Assembly: GCF_900156435.1 (NCBI RefSeq)
Contig: NZ_FTPQ01000001.1
Span: 744,001-808,000 of the forward strand
Origin: Microbacterium sp. RU1D
Lineage (GTDB): Bacteria > Actinomycetota > Actinomycetes > Actinomycetales > Microbacteriaceae
Reading direction: 5' to 3'
DNA: 64,000 nucleotides
Shown piece after piece: positions 62,644-64,000 of this stretch (position 1 is its first letter; each line of letters opens with the position of its first letter). The translations under genes and the position numbers were made by a program. Under the pieces are notes generated by a model, which worked only from the letters and a program-made list of their open reading frames with translations, did not search any database and was not told where the DNA came from.

Positions 62644-63263
62644 GACGAGGCCTTTCGAGAGCGGGGCGGACGCTGCAACCACGGACGGAGCAGCCGGGTG
62701 ACCCACGGCAAGACGGCGTACGTCATGACGGGGGTGAGCATGAGGGTGGTGGCGAGCACGCGCAGCGGCAGGGGGACCTCGGCGAAACCGGGGACGAAGC
62801 CCAGCAGCCACGACGCCAGCAAATTGGTGGGGAAGAAGCCCACCCAGATCGTCACGGCCTGCTTCCACCGCGGGGGTGCGGGCGGCACGGGTTGCTGCAC
62901 CGGGGAGGTCGTGGCATCCGTCGGGGCGAGGACCGAGCCGAACGCGGCGTCGAACCACCCCTCGATGCCGGTGCGGCGCTCGGTGCGCTCCTCGCGCGCG
63001 AAGGGGCGCCCGGAATCGAGCCACCACTGCCGCTGCGAGGAAGTCTCCCACCCCTCGAGCGTGGTGATGTCGCGGAAGCGGTACAGCATGTACCAGAGGT
63101 CGCTGTCTTCGCCCGCGCGCACCCACCCCGAGCCGAGGAACCCCGGGAAAGCGGTCGCGAGGTCGGTGCCGGCCTGCATCCAGGAGGTCGCTTCGGCGGT
63201 GCGCGTCGGGTCGATGCGCCGCTCGATCGCCACCGTGATGGGGTGGGCGTCGGTGTCTGCCAT
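62640..63263 (-). CDS. Antibiotic biosynthesis monooxygenase-like domain fused to a membrane segment
   Basis: Protein of 207 aa. Residues 1-110 are an ABM-type ferredoxin-like domain (ITVAIERRIDPTRTAEATSWMQ, FPGFLGSGWVRAGEDSDLWYMLYRF). After a Pro/Thr linker, residues 135-195 contain two hydrophobic helices (TIWVGFFPTNLLASWLLGFV, LRVLATTLMLTPVMTYAVLPW) and a basic end. ABM proteins can be oxygenases or simple ligand-binding domains. The architecture places the domain at the membrane face. The stop overlaps the aldose epimerase start. Confidence 0.82.
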   Translation of the reverse strand: MADTDAHPITVAIERRIDPTRTAEATSWMQAGTDLATAFPGFLGSGWVRAGEDSDLWYMLYRFRDITTLEGWETSSQRQWWLDSGRPFAREERTERRTGIEGWFDAAFGSVLAPTDATTSPVQQPVPPAPPRWKQAVTIWVGFFPTNLLASWLLGFVPGFAEVPLPLRVLATTLMLTPVMTYAVLPWVTRLLRPWLQRPPRSRKASS

Positions 63264-63334
63264 GGTTCCATTTTGGGTCAGGGCGTGAGGGATGTGCGCC
63301 GTGGCGGGTGCGGCGCCGCGGGGCCGGGTGGGGT

Positions 63335-63382
63335 GTCCCGCTTTGTGCAAGAGAGGGCGGGTGGATCCGCACGAAGTGGGAC
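63335..63382. repeat. Imperfect inverted repeat GTCCCGCTTTGTGC / GCACGAAGTGGGAC
   Basis: Arms at 63335-63348 and 63369-63382 pair at 12 of 14 positions around a 20-base loop. The surrounding gene-free gap (63264-63603) shows no ORF of note; a Shine-Dalgarno AGGAAG precedes the next gene. The repeat may be a REP-like element or a regulator site. Confidence 0.55.
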
Positions 63383-63603
63383 ATGGATGCCATTCCCAGG
63401 GGCGACCTGTAACGTTGTCGGGTCGGCTCTGGACACCGCGTGTGATGCGCGGATGGGTTTGTGAGTCCAAGGGGCCGATGGACAGGACGCGATCGCGGCC
63501 TCGACCATCATCAGTGAATGGCCCCCGGCCGACGACAGTCCGGGTATCGCACCGCCACGAGCGGTGTCGCTGTTTCGCGCGAACAGAACCCAGGAAGTTT
63601 TCC

Positions 63604-64000
63604 ATGCCCAAGAACAAGAAGCCCGCCGGCGGCCGCGCCGCGAAGAACTTCGAGCCGCGCTACGGCGCGAAGACCTCGTTCCAGGACCGCAAGCGTCGCC
63701 CCGGCGCCGAGGGTCCCGCCAAGCCCGGCAGCAAGAGCCCGAACCACCGCGGCTACCGCCCCGAGACCGAGGCCGCCCCCGACAAGCGCCGCTGGAGCGC
63801 GTCGGACCGAGCCGGCCGCGACGAGGCCCGTGGCATCCGTCAGTCCGCTCGCGACGACCGTTCGCCGCGTTCGTTCGACCGCGACGAGCGCCCGCGTCGG
63901 TCGTTCGAGGACCGTCCCGCGCGGTCGTTCGACCGCAGCGACCGTCCGGCTCGTTCGTTCGACCGTGACGAGCGTCCGCGTCGCGATGCGGGTGAGCGTT
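63604..64000 (+). CDS. N-terminus of a basic RNA-binding-type protein, possibly a DEAD-box helicase
   Basis: An open frame from ATG 63604, preceded by AGGAAG, has no stop before the end of the window (at least 132 residues). It starts MPKNKKPAGGRAAKNFEPRY and is rich in Arg, Asp and Ser. From residue 92 it repeats a unit like RSFDRDERP three to four times. Such disordered extensions precede the helicase core in actinobacterial DEAD-box RNA helicases, but the core is not in view, so the identity is inference. Confidence 0.65.
   Translation, partial: MPKNKKPAGGRAAKNFEPRYGAKTSFQDRKRRPGAEGPAKPGSKSPNHRGYRPETEAAPDKRRWSASDRAGRDEARGIRQSARDDRSPRSFDRDERPRRSFEDRPARSFDRSDRPARSFDRDERPRRDAGER

Overview
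The window is about 70% GC, densely coded and full of GTGA, ATGA and TTGA stop/start overlaps. Gene content and order (dispersed pur genes with a purM-purF-DUF3073 neighbourhood, a CebR-type cellobiose operon, DUF4097/PadR and BCCT genes, leaderless promoters) point to a high-GC actinobacterium of the Microbacteriaceae, most like Microbacterium. No rRNA, tRNA, CRISPR array, prophage or transposase gene was seen. It reads as ordinary chromosome with catabolic and surface-polysaccharide modules set between housekeeping genes.

Layout. 0-5.6 kb: monosaccharide ABC transporter (chvE, mmsA, mmsB) with a ROK repressor. 5.7-12.4 kb: cell-surface polysaccharide genes (three glycosyltransferases, an O-antigen-ligase-like protein and a Wzx-like flippase). 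12.4-16.1 kb: a compact operon of ureidoglycolate-lyase-like protein, flavoprotein and 2-hydroxyacid dehydrogenase, with a GntR regulator and two CTTGTC dyads. 16.1-17.1 kb: purQ and purS. 17.2-23.3 kb: beta-glucoside operon (binding protein, two permeases, GH1 beta-glucosidase, LacI/CebR regulator) behind three CebR-type boxes. 23.3-26.7 kb: a TipA-like MerR regulator with a VOC protein, a lipoprotein and NhaA. 26.9-31.2 kb: NCS2 nucleobase permease, purC and a BCCT transporter. 31.4-35.2 kb: PadR with a DHA2 drug exporter, a methyltransferase and a hydrolase. 35.3-43.3 kb: a LacI-controlled sugar-acid operon predicted to take L-gulonate or L-idonate, or fructuronate/mannonate, through KDG to pyruvate and glyceraldehyde 3-phosphate. 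43.3-50.6 kb: purD, an SCP-like protein, two small unknowns, purM, purF, an MFS transporter and DUF3073. 50.8-57.1 kb: stress protein, PadR/DUF4097, a 54-residue membrane protein, a Rho_N-like protein, topoisomerase IB, a CDF transporter, a short binding protein and two crcB genes. 57.2-64 kb: RND exporter, a membrane protein with an odd tail, aldose epimerase, a monooxygenase/membrane fusion and the start of a basic RNA-binding-type protein that leaves the window.

Regulation is unusually readable. Clear operator dyads lie next to seven local regulators or transporters. At least eleven genes have a -10 hexamer placed 6-7 nt before the start codon, implying leaderless mRNAs and fixing several starts. 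Both ABC binding-protein genes are followed by strong hairpins before their permease or ATPase genes. Intergenic hairpin repeats occur, and the heptamer GGATGCC/GGCATCC recurs about once per kb by using rare codons.
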